From Desulfomicrobium apsheronum (lineage in GTDB: Bacteria; Desulfobacterota; Desulfovibrionia; Desulfovibrionales; Desulfomicrobiaceae), in NCBI RefSeq assembly GCF_900114115.1, contig NZ_FORX01000018.1, positions 1 to 60,474 on the forward strand: a DNA stretch of 60,474 bases. Reading direction: 5' to 3'. The first letter of the stretch is position 1. Every line of letters begins with the position of its first letter. Positions 1 to 9,930 of the stretch are shown here, one piece after another. The position numbers were made by a program, and so were the translations under genes. The notes under the pieces are model-generated. The model had not been told where the DNA came from. It did no database searches and saw only the letters and a program-made list of their open reading frames with translations.

Positions 1-3000
1 ATGATGGGTCTGTCGTATTGCCGCCCACGAGTGTGTCGTTCCCCTCGCCGCCATACAGGACATCACGTCCGTAGCCGCCAATGAGGACGTCGTCACCGGC
101 GCCGCCATAGAGGAAGTCGTTGCCGCCATGGCCCTGCAACAGGTCGTCGCCGTCGCCGCCGTACAGGACATCGAAGCCTTCGCGGCCATACAGCGTGTCG
201 TTCCCGCCACCGCCGTACAGGGTGTCGTGGCCCGATAAGCCGTCAAGCAAGTTGTCGGCGTCGTCGCCCGTCAGCACGTCGCCGTGCAGCGCGTCGTTCG
301 TGCCCAAAACTTCCTCGATGCCTGTCAGGGTGTCACCGAGGCCGTGATTGCCGGTGCCGCCTCCCGTCTGGGCGCCCGTGACGCTCAGGTCGATGTTCAC
401 CCATGTGGGGCTTGCACTGTAATCGGCCGTGTCGAAGCCGTCGCCGCCGTCGAGAATGTCCGCCCCGGCGGCGCCGACCAAGGTATCGTCGCCATCGCCG
501 CCGTACAGCGAATCGTCGCCGTCGCCGCCGTACAGATAATCGTCGCCGCCGAAGCCCCACAGTTGATCATCGTAGTCCGCGTAGCCGGGCATCATGAATT
601 CGGGGTAATCGATAAAAGCTTGGGGCATTGGACACCATCCGTCGTTTCGGCCCAGCAGCGTGTCGCCGTGCTCCGAACCCCATACGCCGTCCATATTCCA
701 CAACCAGTCGCCGTGCTCCTCGCCCGTGGGGCTGGCGCCGATCTGGCCGGGTTCGCCCTGGCCGGGATGGCGGGGATTGGGGGGGCCGGGCACGGCGTAA
801 TTCTGATTGTTTAAATCCACGCGCACTCCCTGCGTGGAATTGCGGTAACTGGCGATGTCCATGCCGCCTTCGCCGCCATTGAGGTAGTCGGCGCCGGGGC
901 CGCCCTCCAGCGTGTCATTGCCCCAGTTGTGATGATCGCCTGTCCAGTCGCCCCACAGGCTATCCTGCCCCCTGCTGCCGGTGATGAAGTCATTTCCCTC
1001 GCCACCGAAAATCTCGTTGTCCTCCCAAGAGCCGAGGATGGTATCGTCGAAGCGGGTGGCCTGAACGTGCTGGATGCCCAGCAGCGTATCACCGGTGGCC
1101 TCGCTGACTAGGCCATCGGGGTCGATCTGACCAAAGCCGCCCTGATTGTCCAAGTCCAGGTAGATCCGGATCGGCGAGTTGTGGTAGTAGGCCAAGTTGT
1201 GGCCGCCACCTGTCCCCCAGCCCAGCAACAGGTCGCCGTCCGCGCCGCCCTCCAGGGTCTCGCGGCCGAACAGCCCGCCGCCGCCGTCCAGGGTGTCCCG
1301 GCCGGCGCCGCCGGAAAGGAAGTCGCCGCTGTCATCGTAAGCTGCGGTGAAGAGTGGAACAGTATTGTCGACGCCGATGATCGCGTCGTCGTAGAAGTTG
1401 TTGTTGTAGTTATTGCTGCTGACGCTGCCGTGAAGGATATCGTCGCCATCCCCGCCATACAGAGAGTCTTTACCGAGACCACCAGTCAGGCGGTCATTCC
1501 CGGGACCGCCCCACATCTGGTCGTTTCCAACGCCCCCGTACATGAGGTCGTCGCCCGCGCCGCCCCACATGCTGTCATGGCTGTAATTCCCTGAAACAAG
1601 ACTGGTATCGCCGATCATGGTGTCGTTGCCGTCCAGGCCCACCAGCCAGTTGCTGTCGTTGCTGCCCATGATGTAATCGTCATGCTCCGAGCCCATCACG
1701 TTCTCAAAGCCCAGCAGCGTGTCGCCCTCGGCGTCACCGCCGCTCTGGGTCGCGATCCCGTCCTGGTGGTACAGGTTCACGCTCACGCCCGCCGCGCTCG
1801 TACTGTAGTCCACCCAGTCGCCGTTATTGGTATACCGCTCCCACTGCGTGTTCGTACCGCCGTCCAGGAAATCGGCCCCGGAACCGCCGCGCAGCGTGTC
1901 GCCTCCCGCGCCGCCCATGAGCGTATCGGACCCTGCCAGGCCGTCCAGGAAATTGTGGCTCCCGTCGCCCGTGAGCACGTCGCCATGGGCATCGTTCGTG
2001 CCGATGACGTTCTCGATGCCCACAAGAGTGTCGCCCAGGGCGTGGTTGCCCGCGCCGCCGCCCGTCTGGCCGCCCGCAGTGTTCAAGTCGACGTTCACCC
2101 AGGACGGGCTCAGGCTGTAGTCGGTCGTATCCGGATAGTAGTAGATCGTCCTAAAGTTCCAGGCGGGGTCTAAAATGACATTCAGGACGCTCTCGCCGCC
2201 CACCAGTGAGTCCGCCCCGGCCAGGCCGGCGAACACGTTGCTCACGTAGTCCTGGCCGATGAGCGTATCGCCGTGGGTCGAGCCGATCACGTTCTCGATG
2301 CCCGTCAGCACGTCCCCTTCGGCATAGCCGCCGCTCTGGGCTCCGGAACTGGTCAGATCCACGATCACGGCCGCATCGCTCGCGCCGTAATCCGCCCAGT
2401 CGCCGCCGGGCGTCGCCTCATAGCGAATCACCGGACTAAAAATATTCGAATCACCATAGTGGTGGAATTTGACGGCCTCGCCGACGGTGTTCGAACCGCC
2501 GTCGAGGGTGTCGGCTCCGGCTCCGCCGCGGAGGGTGTCGTCGCCAGCGAAGCCATAGACATGGAAGGACACGCCGGTGCGGCTAAAGTCCGTCGCGGTG
2601 GTCAGATCGTCAGCCCCGTCGGTCCCCAGAATCTGGGGCAGCTCGGCGTCGATGTTGAAGACGGCCTCGGCGCTCAGTTGCCCGTCGCTGACCTTGAACA
2701 GGAAATTATCGTTCTCCAGCACCTGAATGGATGTGCCGGGGGTCGACGTGTCGAAACGAAAGCTGACGCGACCTGAGTCGATATCTGCTTGGGTAAAGGC
2801 CGCCTTGGAGAAATCCGTGATGGCGACGCCGTCAAGCAGCAGTTCCCCTTGGACTGGTGCCTGCCTGACGAAATAGCTGAGTTCCGTCGCAGGGGTGCGC
2901 TCATCCACCGATTTGAGCGAACCGTTCAGGGACGCGCTCTGGCCGTCCGGCACCAGCAGCGTATCATTGAGAACGATGACCGGTGGTTCGTTCAAGACCC

Positions 3001-3535
3001 CGGGACTGGAGGAGCCCGAATCGAAATCAGCCAGGCCAAGCACGCCCTGGTCAGACGCGACGTCAGACGCGACCCTGGTCATAGGCAGCTTTCCCCCGGC
3101 GTTGGCGCTGAAGGAAGCCATGTCCAGGGCCTGTCCGATACCGAAGTCCTCGCCTACATTCTGATCGAGAAATCCGGTGTCGCCGACACTGGCCTGATGG
3201 ACCCCCAGGGGTTCATGCGTCAACGCGTCACTCTCCGCGCCCGATCCGGCCTTTTCGAAAACTATTCTTGGCTGGGCTCGAAACGCCGGAGCTTCATCAA
3301 GATTCATGGCGACTATTTCGGGCGGTTCGGCCGCCGACTCCACCGTGAATTCACCCAATCCTTCGAGGCGTATCGAGATCTGTCCCTGATCACCAGATTT
3401 CACCTCGGCCTGATCCGGAGAAGCCGCGATCACCAGTTGCTCATTTTCCTGCAACGACAGCTTGCTGCCGTCGACAATTTCCACTTCACGAGTATTTCCG
3501 TCCGGCTGCCGAACCAGAACCTTGGTGTTTGGCAT
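1..3535 (-). CDS. Large RTX-type calcium-binding adhesin (3' end beyond window)
   Basis: Reading leftward from an ATG at 3535, the frame stays open for about 1178 codons to the window edge, so the C-terminus, where a type I secretion signal would sit, is not seen. GGGAGAGAG lies just upstream of the ATG. About 180 non-repetitive residues are followed by a cadherin-like/CSPG-type repeat (about 180-298, with FTQADIDSGRVSF and a C-terminal VSDG). From about residue 328 come many RTX nonapeptides (GGxGxDxLxG), such as GGDGDDSLYG. They are interleaved with longer modules of the form GDTLxGIENVxG-x-DVLTGD. This is typical of Ca2+-folding proteins exported by type I secretion; an ABC exporter and fusion protein are encoded at 10443-14101. 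No LapA-like retention module is evident at the N-terminus, so release rather than tethering is possible. Surface adhesion is an inference. Confidence 0.9.
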   Translation of the reverse strand, partial: MPNTKVLVRQPDGNTREVEIVDGSKLSLQENEQLVIAASPDQAEVKSGDQGQISIRLEGLGEFTVESAAEPPEIVAMNLDEAPAFRAQPRIVFEKAGSGAESDALTHEPLGVHQASVGDTGFLDQNVGEDFGIGQALDMASFSANAGGKLPMTRVASDVASDQGVLGLADFDSGSSSPGVLNEPPVIVLNDTLLVPDGQSASLNGSLKSVDERTPATELSYFVRQAPVQGELLLDGVAITDFSKAAFTQADIDSGRVSFRFDTSTPGTSIQVLENDNFLFKVSDGQLSAEAVFNIDAELPQILGTDGADDLTTATDFSRTGVSFHVYGFAGDDTLRGGAGADTLDGGSNTVGEAVKFHHYGDSNIFSPVIRYEATPGGDWADYGASDAAVIVDLTSSGAQSGGYAEGDVLTGIENVIGSTHGDTLIGQDYVSNVFAGLAGADSLVGGESVLNVILDPAWNFRTIYYYPDTTDYSLSPSWVNVDLNTAGGQTGGGAGNHALGDTLVGIENVIGTNDAHGDVLTGDGSHNFLDGLAGSDTLMGGAGGDTLRGGSGADFLDGGTNTQWERYTNNGDWVDYSTSAAGVSVNLYHQDGIATQSGGDAEGDTLLGFENVMGSEHDDYIMGSNDSNWLVGLDGNDTMIGDTSLVSGNYSHDSMWGGAGDDLMYGGVGNDQMWGGPGNDRLTGGLGKDSLYGGDGDDILHGSVSSNNYNNNFYDDAIIGVDNTVPLFTAAYDDSGDFLSGGAGRDTLDGGGGLFGRETLEGGADGDLLLGWGTGGGHNLAYYHNSPIRIYLDLDNQGGFGQIDPDGLVSEATGDTLLGIQHVQATRFDDTILGSWEDNEIFGGEGNDFITGSRGQDSLWGDWTGDHHNWGNDTLEGGPGADYLNGGEGGMDIASYRNSTQGVRVDLNNQNYAVPGPPNPRHPGQGEPGQIGASPTGEEHGDWLWNMDGVWGSEHGDTLLGRNDGWCPMPQAFIDYPEFMMPGYADYDDQLWGFGGDDYLYGGDGDDSLYGGDGDDTLVGAAGADILDGGDGFDTADYSASPTWVNIDLSVTGAQTGGGTGNHGLGDTLTGIEEVLGTNDALHGDVLTGDDADNLLDGLSGHDTLYGGGGNDTLYGREGFDVLYGGDGDDLLQGHGGNDFLYGGAGDDVLIGGYGRDVLYGGEGNDTLVGGNTTDPS

Positions 3536-3904
3536 GAACTCTCTCCCAGGATTTAAGTTGCCGAGTAGTGATAAATTATCTGGGAGTGTTATTCTCTTTG
3601 AGCATTCAGGATAATGTGCACGTGTACTGAAATTGAAAGATAAAATCACTAATTAGAGCTGTAGAGCGCACTGCATTTATCTAAGTAAAAACACTTATAC
3701 CTCCAACAGAAAACAACCATAACTACCTGCCATGCTTATAGATAACAAAGCACGCATCCTGTAAATACAACCTATTGAAATATTTGATCCGTATCACCTT
3801 CAGATTCAAAAAAATGACCCATAACTTGTAAAAGTGTATGCAAAAAAAATCCCCGGAGGCAACCGGGGATCTCGCAACACGTGTCAAAAACGAAGGGCGC
3901 TGTT
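3536..3904. other. AT-rich intergenic region between the RTX gene and a kinase
   Basis: This gap is clearly more AT-rich than the flanking genes. It should carry the promoter of the leftward RTX gene near 3540-3750 and holds the terminator of the leftward kinase gene near 3842-3870. I could not pick a convincing -35/-10 pair. Short ORFs here look spurious. Confidence 0.6.
3842..3870 (-). terminator. Rho-independent terminator of the kinase/Hpt operon
   Basis: On the minus strand an 8-bp stem (ATCCCCGG/CCGGGGAT) with a 6-nt loop is followed directly by eight T residues. It sits about 35 bases after the stop of the hybrid kinase at 3905. Confidence 0.9.
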
Positions 3905-6670
3905 TTATTCGCTTCCGCGACCCCATGCCGCAAGGGTTTTGAAAAGTTCATCCGTGTCGACAGGTTTGTTGAGATGCCCGTCCATGCCTGCCGCCTTGCA
4001 TCTGGCACGATCCTCGGCCATGACATTGGCGGTCATGGCGATGATGGGCAGGGACCCAAACCGCTTATCGCTCCTGATGATGCGCGTTGCCTCGTACCCG
4101 TCCATCCCGGGCATCTGAATGTCCATGAGTACGACATCGAACTTCGTGTCGTCTTTCATGATCCTGGTCACGGCTTCCCGCCCATCCATGGCGAGATCGA
4201 ATTCCACCTCGGCCTGTTCCAGAATCACGGATATCAATTCCTGGTTGAAGAGGTTGTCCTCGACCAGTAGAACGCGCAACCCCCGCACCGCCTCGTGATT
4301 GGGCATCTTCTCGGCCCGACACGTGGCATCAGCGACAAAGGCTTCTCCCAGAACCGCACGGCTCAGAACATCCTTCACCGCCAAATACGTGAAGGGTTTC
4401 ATCAAAATTTCACGAACCCCGGTCAGATCCGGCTGCATACCATCCATCTCGGACCGGACCAGACTGGCCATCAGCACCACCTTGAGCTTGGCGCCCAGTT
4501 TAAATTCGTTCAGAGAGGCCAAGACTTCGAGCCCTGTATAGTCAGGAAGATCCAGGTCCAAAAGGACAAGGTCGAATGATTCAGATGCCAGCAACCGCAG
4601 GGCGTCGGACGCCGTCGCGGCGGATTTCACGTCGACGCCAAGACGACCGAGAATCTCCTCCATGGCGGCACGGCTGGCGGGATTGTCCTCCACGAGAAGC
4701 GTCCTGAGCCCATCGAAGGCATGTACCTTCTCCTGGCTCTTTTCATCGCCCGCAACCCGCTCGAACTTGACCGTGAATTCAAATGTCGATCCCCGCCCTA
4801 GCGCGCTCTGCACATTTATTTCACTGCCCATGAGATGCGCAAGTCGTTGGCTGATGTTCAGTCCGAGGCCTGTCCCGCCGTAGACCCTGGCTGTGGAACT
4901 GTCCGCCTGTTCGAAGGACTGGAAGAGCCTGGGCAAAACTTCCGGATCGATGCCGATGCCGGTATCGACGACCTGAAAACGCAACCAGACGCTGTCCTTC
5001 ATCGGCTCACCCCCGTCGGCCACATCCACGACCATGCACACCGTACCGTTTTTGGTGAATTTTGCGGCATTGCCGCCCAGATTGAGCAGAATCTGCTGCA
5101 GACGCAGAGAGTCGCCCACCAGACAGCCTGGAACGGAAGGACCCAGGGAGAGCACCAGTTCGTTGCCGTTCTCAAACGCCTGGGATGTGATCAGGGCTGC
5201 GGTATCGGCCAGAAGCGTCTCGGGATCGAAGACCTTGCTCTCCAGTTCGATCTTGCCCGCCTCGATCTTGGCCACGTCCAGGATGTCGTTGATGACGCCC
5301 ATCAAATGCTGGGCCGCGCTTCGAACCTTGAGCAGGTAGCTTCGAAGCTGCCCCTCGGCCCCGGCTTGCAGGGAGAGATTCAGGAAGCCCAGAATGGCCG
5401 TCATCGGAGTGCGGATCTCGTGGCTCATGCTGGCCAGGAAGGTGCTTCTGGCACGCGCCATGGCCACGGCGGACTGACGCCGGGCGGCCATGACACGGAT
5501 GTCATGGGCCATCAGCACGGCCATGGCCATGGCCAGCACCACAAGGCCGATCCAGATCATCGCGGGGTGCACGAAAGGCAAAATACCCTGCGAGGCCCAC
5601 GTATAGACAAAAATGTTCGCGCTCCCCACGACCCAGGCCGAAAGAAAGATAAGCGACACCGTCCTGTCGCGCTTGAGATTCGCAAGGCAGGCCCAGATCA
5701 TGACCAGGCTGAGCGGGGTGAGCACGTAGAGGGAAAGTTTTCCCTGCACCTGGTCCGGAAGAAAGAACGCCAGCGCGGCGGCGGCAAACACAAGCCAGAT
5801 ACTGGTCAGAAGCAGACCATCGATCAGCCTCTCGCCTTTGCGGGTTTCCAGGAATGCACGGGCCACCATGGCCAGGGCCCCCTGGGAGAACAGCCCGGCG
5901 ACCATGATGAACGTAGGGAGTCGCTCATGTATGAACAGAAATTGATAGCTGCTCACGGCTACAAAGACGGTAAAGGCGGCGTTAGCCAAGACGAAACCGC
6001 CGAACTTCAGGTTGCGGGTGTAGAGAAGGATGCCCAGGTTGGCGAGCATGAGAGTGCCGAAGAAACCCAGCAGCAAGGACGTGCCCAGCATCTTGAAACC
6101 GTTGCTGTGCATGGCATGGTCGATGGTGGAGATGTAGGGATTCAGAACAACGGACCGGATTCCCGTGACACGGACGTAACAGGTCGTGGGAGTCGTCAAG
6201 TCCGAAGAAAGCTGGAAATGCCTGTGCTCCCTGTGTCCTGGGCCATGAATCAGCCGTCCGGCGGAATATTCTTTCCAGCCACCGTGGGCCGTGGTTTGCG
6301 GAATGAAAAGATGAAATGTGTCGTAAAGATGCCAGCCCGGATCGAAAATCCAAAATGCCCTTTGCGCGTCGAAGGCCTGCCCGGGCGGCAACGGCTCGAC
6401 AACGGTGAACCTGAACCACAGGGCCGACGAGGTGAAGCCGAAATTGAAATGCCCTGTGGACGGCCTGCGAAATCGCGAAGCCATGGATTCGGAAGCAACG
6501 TCCTCGATGGTCAGCCTGCCGCCTGGATCTTCCAGGAACTCCATGAAGGGTTTGAGGTCATGAGCCTGACTGCCCGGATCGAGCACACAGACGGACCCGG
6601 CCTCGGCCTGCGATGAACACAAAAGCCCTATCAGGACGAATATAAGCAATACCATTGAGTTGCCGCGCAT
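3905..6670 (-). CDS. 7TMR-DISM hybrid sensor histidine kinase with two receiver domains
   Basis: 921 residues. The frame opens further upstream, but ATG 6670 is preferred: GGGAGG lies about 8 bases upstream and the protein then begins with a signal peptide. Order: signal peptide (1-24), extracytoplasmic 7TMR-DISMED2-like sensor (about 35-180), seven-helix membrane module (about 190-395), HisKA with SHEIRTP (phosphorylated His about 417), HATPase (NLGGNAAKF, GGTGLGLNIS), then two receivers (about 662-780 and 800-915). The receivers have acceptor Asp in LLDLDLPD and LMDIQMPG and the conserved Lys in KPF and NKPVD. It has no Hpt domain, so phosphate should pass to the stand-alone Hpt protein at 9568-9930. 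The gene follows its paralogue after 20 bases and is the last gene before a terminator. DISM sensors commonly bind carbohydrate-like ligands; the actual ligand is unknown. Confidence 0.93.
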   Translation of the reverse strand: MRGNSMVLLIFVLIGLLCSSQAEAGSVCVLDPGSQAHDLKPFMEFLEDPGGRLTIEDVASESMASRFRRPSTGHFNFGFTSSALWFRFTVVEPLPPGQAFDAQRAFWIFDPGWHLYDTFHLFIPQTTAHGGWKEYSAGRLIHGPGHREHRHFQLSSDLTTPTTCYVRVTGIRSVVLNPYISTIDHAMHSNGFKMLGTSLLLGFFGTLMLANLGILLYTRNLKFGGFVLANAAFTVFVAVSSYQFLFIHERLPTFIMVAGLFSQGALAMVARAFLETRKGERLIDGLLLTSIWLVFAAAALAFFLPDQVQGKLSLYVLTPLSLVMIWACLANLKRDRTVSLIFLSAWVVGSANIFVYTWASQGILPFVHPAMIWIGLVVLAMAMAVLMAHDIRVMAARRQSAVAMARARSTFLASMSHEIRTPMTAILGFLNLSLQAGAEGQLRSYLLKVRSAAQHLMGVINDILDVAKIEAGKIELESKVFDPETLLADTAALITSQAFENGNELVLSLGPSVPGCLVGDSLRLQQILLNLGGNAAKFTKNGTVCMVVDVADGGEPMKDSVWLRFQVVDTGIGIDPEVLPRLFQSFEQADSSTARVYGGTGLGLNISQRLAHLMGSEINVQSALGRGSTFEFTVKFERVAGDEKSQEKVHAFDGLRTLLVEDNPASRAAMEEILGRLGVDVKSAATASDALRLLASESFDLVLLDLDLPDYTGLEVLASLNEFKLGAKLKVVLMASLVRSEMDGMQPDLTGVREILMKPFTYLAVKDVLSRAVLGEAFVADATCRAEKMPNHEAVRGLRVLLVEDNLFNQELISVILEQAEVEFDLAMDGREAVTRIMKDDTKFDVVLMDIQMPGMDGYEATRIIRSDKRFGSLPIIAMTANVMAEDRARCKAAGMDGHLNKPVDTDELFKTLAAWGRGSE

Positions 6671-6690
6671 AAGACTGGCCTCCCGCTTGT

Positions 6691-9558
6691 TCACTCGACA
6701 CCTTCCCCGGACGCGGCGCAGGAGGAGCTCTGGGCGCCTCTCCCGGACCGACCCCATCTGCTCAGGGCCTCGAAAAGCGGCCCGGCCTCCACAGGCTTGG
6801 TCAATCTGTCGTTCATCCCCGCATCCAGACAAAGCGCCCTGTTTTCCTCTACCACGTCGGCGGTCAGGGCGATGATGGGAAGCCGGGCGCACCTGGCATC
6901 CTTGCGAACAATTCGCGTGGCCTCGTATCCGTCCATCTCGGGCATGTGCACATCCATGAGTACAACTTCCGGCAACAGCCGGTCCGAATCCAGCAGGCGA
7001 CGCACGGCCTCCCGGCCGTTGGTCAGCGTTTCCAGCTCCGCTCCGGCCTGCGTGAGCATGACCTCGAAAAGTTCGCGGTTGAATGCATTGTCGTCCACCA
7101 CCAGGATGCGCATGCCCCGTACCTGCTCCAGGTTGCGAAGCTCCTCGGCGTGCAGGGCCTCGCCCTCCTCGTCCACGATCTCTTCCTGGAACACGAGCAG
7201 GCGCAGCACGTCCTCCACCGTGGAAAGCGTTAACGGCTTGGCCAGAATCGCCCGGGTCCCGAAAAATGCCGGTTGCAGACCCTCCATTTCCGGACGGGCC
7301 AGGCTCGACATGACGGCGACCGGAATCCCGTCGGCGACACCGGCCTCACGCAGACGCGAGGCGAGCTCAATCCCGGTCATGTCCGGCAGATCCCAATCCA
7401 GAAGGATCGCATCGAATCTTTCTTCAGCCGCCATGCGAAGTGCTTCGTCAGCCGTGCCGGCAACGCGCATGTCCAGCCCCAGCCGAAGCGCGATGTCTTC
7501 CATGGCCGCTCTGGCCGAAGCATTGTCCTCGACGAAAAGAACGGAGAGATCCGCATACCTGGTTGGCGAGAGATAGACGTTTTCTCCGGTTTCTTCGGAC
7601 ACGACGAACGGAATCGTGAACGCAAAGGTTGAACCCTTGCCGGGAGTGCTTGAGACATCGATATCCCCACCCATAAGCTGCACCAACCGACGACTGATGT
7701 TCAGTCCGAGTCCCGTCCCGCCAAAAATCCTGGCCGTTGATCCGTGGGCCTGCTCGAAAGATTGGAACAGACGGGGCAGGACATCCGCCTCGATGCCGAT
7801 GCCCGTGTCGCTGACCTGAAAGCGCAGCGCCGTCTTGCCCTCTTCCGGCGCAACCTGCCCGGGCAGGCTCACATCAATGACGACCGTGCCGCTCTTGGTG
7901 AATTTGACGGCATTGCCCCCAAGATTGACCAGCACCTGCTCCAGTCGCAAAAAATCACCCTCGATACGCCGGGGTACCCCCGGGCCGAGGCAGACAACCA
8001 GCTCGTTCGCGTTTTCAAAAGCGCGCGGCACCAAAATATCAGCCGTTTCGCGCAGCAGGTTCTCCACCTCGAAGGGTTTCGACTCCAGGTGGATCTTGCC
8101 TTCCTCGATCCTGGAAACGTCGAGGATGTCATTGATGATTCCCAGCAGATGCCGGGCAGATGCCTGGATCTTGCGCAGATACTGCCGCAGCGGTCCTGTC
8201 CCCCCGGACTGCATGGCCAGGTTCAAAAATCCCAGAATGGCGGTCATGGGGGTGCGGATCTCGTGGCTCATTCCGGCCAGGAAAATGCTCTTGGCCTCGG
8301 CCATGGCCTCGGCCGCCTGGCGCTGCGACGAGATGGAAGAAGTGAAATAGGCCAGCAGAAAGGCCATGGCCAACGCCTCGGCAATGAAACCGACCCACAT
8401 CATCATGGGGTGCATGAACGCGGCTCCGCCGTTGGCCGCCCTGTTGTAAATCAAGGTGTCAAAAACCGTTCCGCCCCATGCTGCGAGAAAGATGATCGAT
8501 ACCGTCCGGTTGCGCTTCAGGTTGTCGACACAGGCCCAGGCGCCGATGAACGCCACGGGCATGACGATGCGCATGGAGAGGCTTCCATGCAGATGCTCCG
8601 GCAGAAACGGCCCCACGGCGGCGGCCAAAAACACGAGGAAGACGCTTCCGAGCAGAAGCCTGTCGAGAATCCTGTTGTAGATCCTCGTATCCATGACGGC
8701 CCGGATGACCAGGGCCAGGAACCCCTGGGTCACGAGACCGACGACCATGATTATTTCCGTAAGATTTCGGAAACTTACGAGGTGCTGATAGCTGGTCAGG
8801 GCCACGAAGGAGGCAAAACCGAGATTGCCGGGTATGGACCACTTGAATTTGTCGATGCCGGCATAGAGCCAGACGAAAAGATGGCCAAAGGCCATGGTCA
8901 GAAAATAGCCGATGACCAGACCCGTTCCGAGGACCTTGAGGCTGTTGACATGCAGGGCGCGATCCACGGTGGTGATATGCGGACTGACCATGATCGGCCG
9001 CAGGCCGGTCACGCGCAGGTAGCACGTGAGGGGTTCCGAGAGATCTTCCGGAAGAAGAAAGTGCCGCCGTTCGGGCTCTCCGGTTTTCGCAAGGAGGTTT
9101 CCGGCCGCATGGACCTGCCAGCCGCCGGAAGCATCAGGCCGGGGAACATACAGATGGATGGTGTCGTAGACGTTCCAGCCGGGATCGAGAATCCAGGCGG
9201 AAGGGAGTCCCCGGCGATTAGCCGATCGCGGCTCCTCCTTGATCGAAAAGCGAAACCACAGGGCCGAGGACGTAAAGCCGAAGTTGAAGTGTCCGGATGC
9301 CGGAAGAGCGAATATTCCCGCCATGGCCGAAGAGGCGGCCTGGTCGATGGTCAGGGATCTGCCGGGATCTTCCATGACCTCCATGAATGGGCGCAGGTCG
9401 CGCTCTTGGACCGAACAATCCAGCATCAGAACTGGCAGATTTCGGGCATGGAGAGAGCCGGGCAGGCATAAGAAAAAAGAAAAGAAAAATAGCGCCCCGC
9501 TGCGTAGCGAAGAAAAATGGCAAATACACGATGACATTTTCCCATGCCGCGAACTCAT
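6691..9558 (-). CDS. 7TMR-DISM hybrid sensor histidine kinase with two receiver domains (paralogue)
   Basis: 955 residues and closely similar in sequence and layout to the gene at 3905-6670: leader, DISMED2-like domain with the shared FNFGFTSSALWFRF segment, seven membrane helices, HisKA (SHEIRTPMTAILGF), HATPase (GGTGLGLNIS), and two receivers (LLDWDLPD and LMDVHMPE, with KPL and TKPVE). The start could be ATG 9558 or ATG 9537; 9537 gives a more typical signal peptide, but neither has a strong ribosome binding site, and coupling to the Hpt gene that ends 9 bases upstream is likely. The pair looks like a tandem duplication whose sensor halves have diverged, so the two kinases may read different ligands and feed one Hpt protein. 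Confidence 0.92.
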   Translation of the reverse strand: MSSRHGKMSSCICHFSSLRSGALFFFSFFLCLPGSLHARNLPVLMLDCSVQERDLRPFMEVMEDPGRSLTIDQAASSAMAGIFALPASGHFNFGFTSSALWFRFSIKEEPRSANRRGLPSAWILDPGWNVYDTIHLYVPRPDASGGWQVHAAGNLLAKTGEPERRHFLLPEDLSEPLTCYLRVTGLRPIMVSPHITTVDRALHVNSLKVLGTGLVIGYFLTMAFGHLFVWLYAGIDKFKWSIPGNLGFASFVALTSYQHLVSFRNLTEIIMVVGLVTQGFLALVIRAVMDTRIYNRILDRLLLGSVFLVFLAAAVGPFLPEHLHGSLSMRIVMPVAFIGAWACVDNLKRNRTVSIIFLAAWGGTVFDTLIYNRAANGGAAFMHPMMMWVGFIAEALAMAFLLAYFTSSISSQRQAAEAMAEAKSIFLAGMSHEIRTPMTAILGFLNLAMQSGGTGPLRQYLRKIQASARHLLGIINDILDVSRIEEGKIHLESKPFEVENLLRETADILVPRAFENANELVVCLGPGVPRRIEGDFLRLEQVLVNLGGNAVKFTKSGTVVIDVSLPGQVAPEEGKTALRFQVSDTGIGIEADVLPRLFQSFEQAHGSTARIFGGTGLGLNISRRLVQLMGGDIDVSSTPGKGSTFAFTIPFVVSEETGENVYLSPTRYADLSVLFVEDNASARAAMEDIALRLGLDMRVAGTADEALRMAAEERFDAILLDWDLPDMTGIELASRLREAGVADGIPVAVMSSLARPEMEGLQPAFFGTRAILAKPLTLSTVEDVLRLLVFQEEIVDEEGEALHAEELRNLEQVRGMRILVVDDNAFNRELFEVMLTQAGAELETLTNGREAVRRLLDSDRLLPEVVLMDVHMPEMDGYEATRIVRKDARCARLPIIALTADVVEENRALCLDAGMNDRLTKPVEAGPLFEALSRWGRSGRGAQSSSCAASGEGVE

Positions 9559-9567
9559 GGCTTAAGC

Positions 9568-9930
9568 CTAGGGGGTGGAATCGCTGAGTTCTCGGGCCGC
9601 GATGGCGACCTCTTCGAAAAGAGCATGGAAGGCAGGAAGTTCCTGCTTGATGCCCTCCACGTCTCCGACCCGGGCCAGATTTTCAAGAAGCGCGCTCTGG
9701 GCGGCCAGCCTCTTGGCCGAAAGGTTTGCAGCCCCACCCTTGATGGAGTGAAAGAACAGGACGATTTCATCGCAATCGCCGCCCTGCACGACCCCTTCCG
9801 CCTTTTCCCGAACCTGCGCGTTAAGCTCCAGAAATCGCAGCAGAAGCTTCACGAAAATCTGCCTGTTCCCGCTGAACCTCAACAGCGCCTCGTCCATGTC
9901 CAGAACCAGAATCGCCGCGTTACTGTTCAT
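9568..9930 (-). CDS. Stand-alone Hpt phosphotransfer protein
   Basis: 120 residues. ATG 9930 is chosen because GGAGG lies about 6 bases upstream; the longer frame to 9963 lacks such a site. It is an all-helical Hpt domain with the motif HSIKGGAANL, phosphorylatable His about residue 61. It is the first gene of a leftward operon followed by two hybrid kinases that end in receivers but lack Hpt. The natural reading is a His-Asp-His-Asp relay, with this protein carrying phosphate from the kinase receivers to a response regulator. The two NarL-type regulators at 14155 and 15247 are the nearest candidates; that link is an inference. Confidence 0.9.
   Translation of the reverse strand: MNSNAAILVLDMDEALLRFSGNRQIFVKLLLRFLELNAQVREKAEGVVQGGDCDEIVLFFHSIKGGAANLSAKRLAAQSALLENLARVGDVEGIKQELPAFHALFEEVAIAARELSDSTP

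Noticed and set aside
120-3556. Several plus-strand ORFs, some over 200 codons
   Set aside because: They are antisense shadows of the GC-rich RTX repeats; their Arg/Pro/Val-rich composition mirrors the GGxGxD codons on the minus strand, and they lack family features.
4835-6616. 593-codon plus-strand ORF
   Set aside because: Antisense to the hybrid kinase at 3905-6670, which has full domain content, a ribosome binding site and a signal peptide. Likewise 7744-9471 is antisense to the second kinase.
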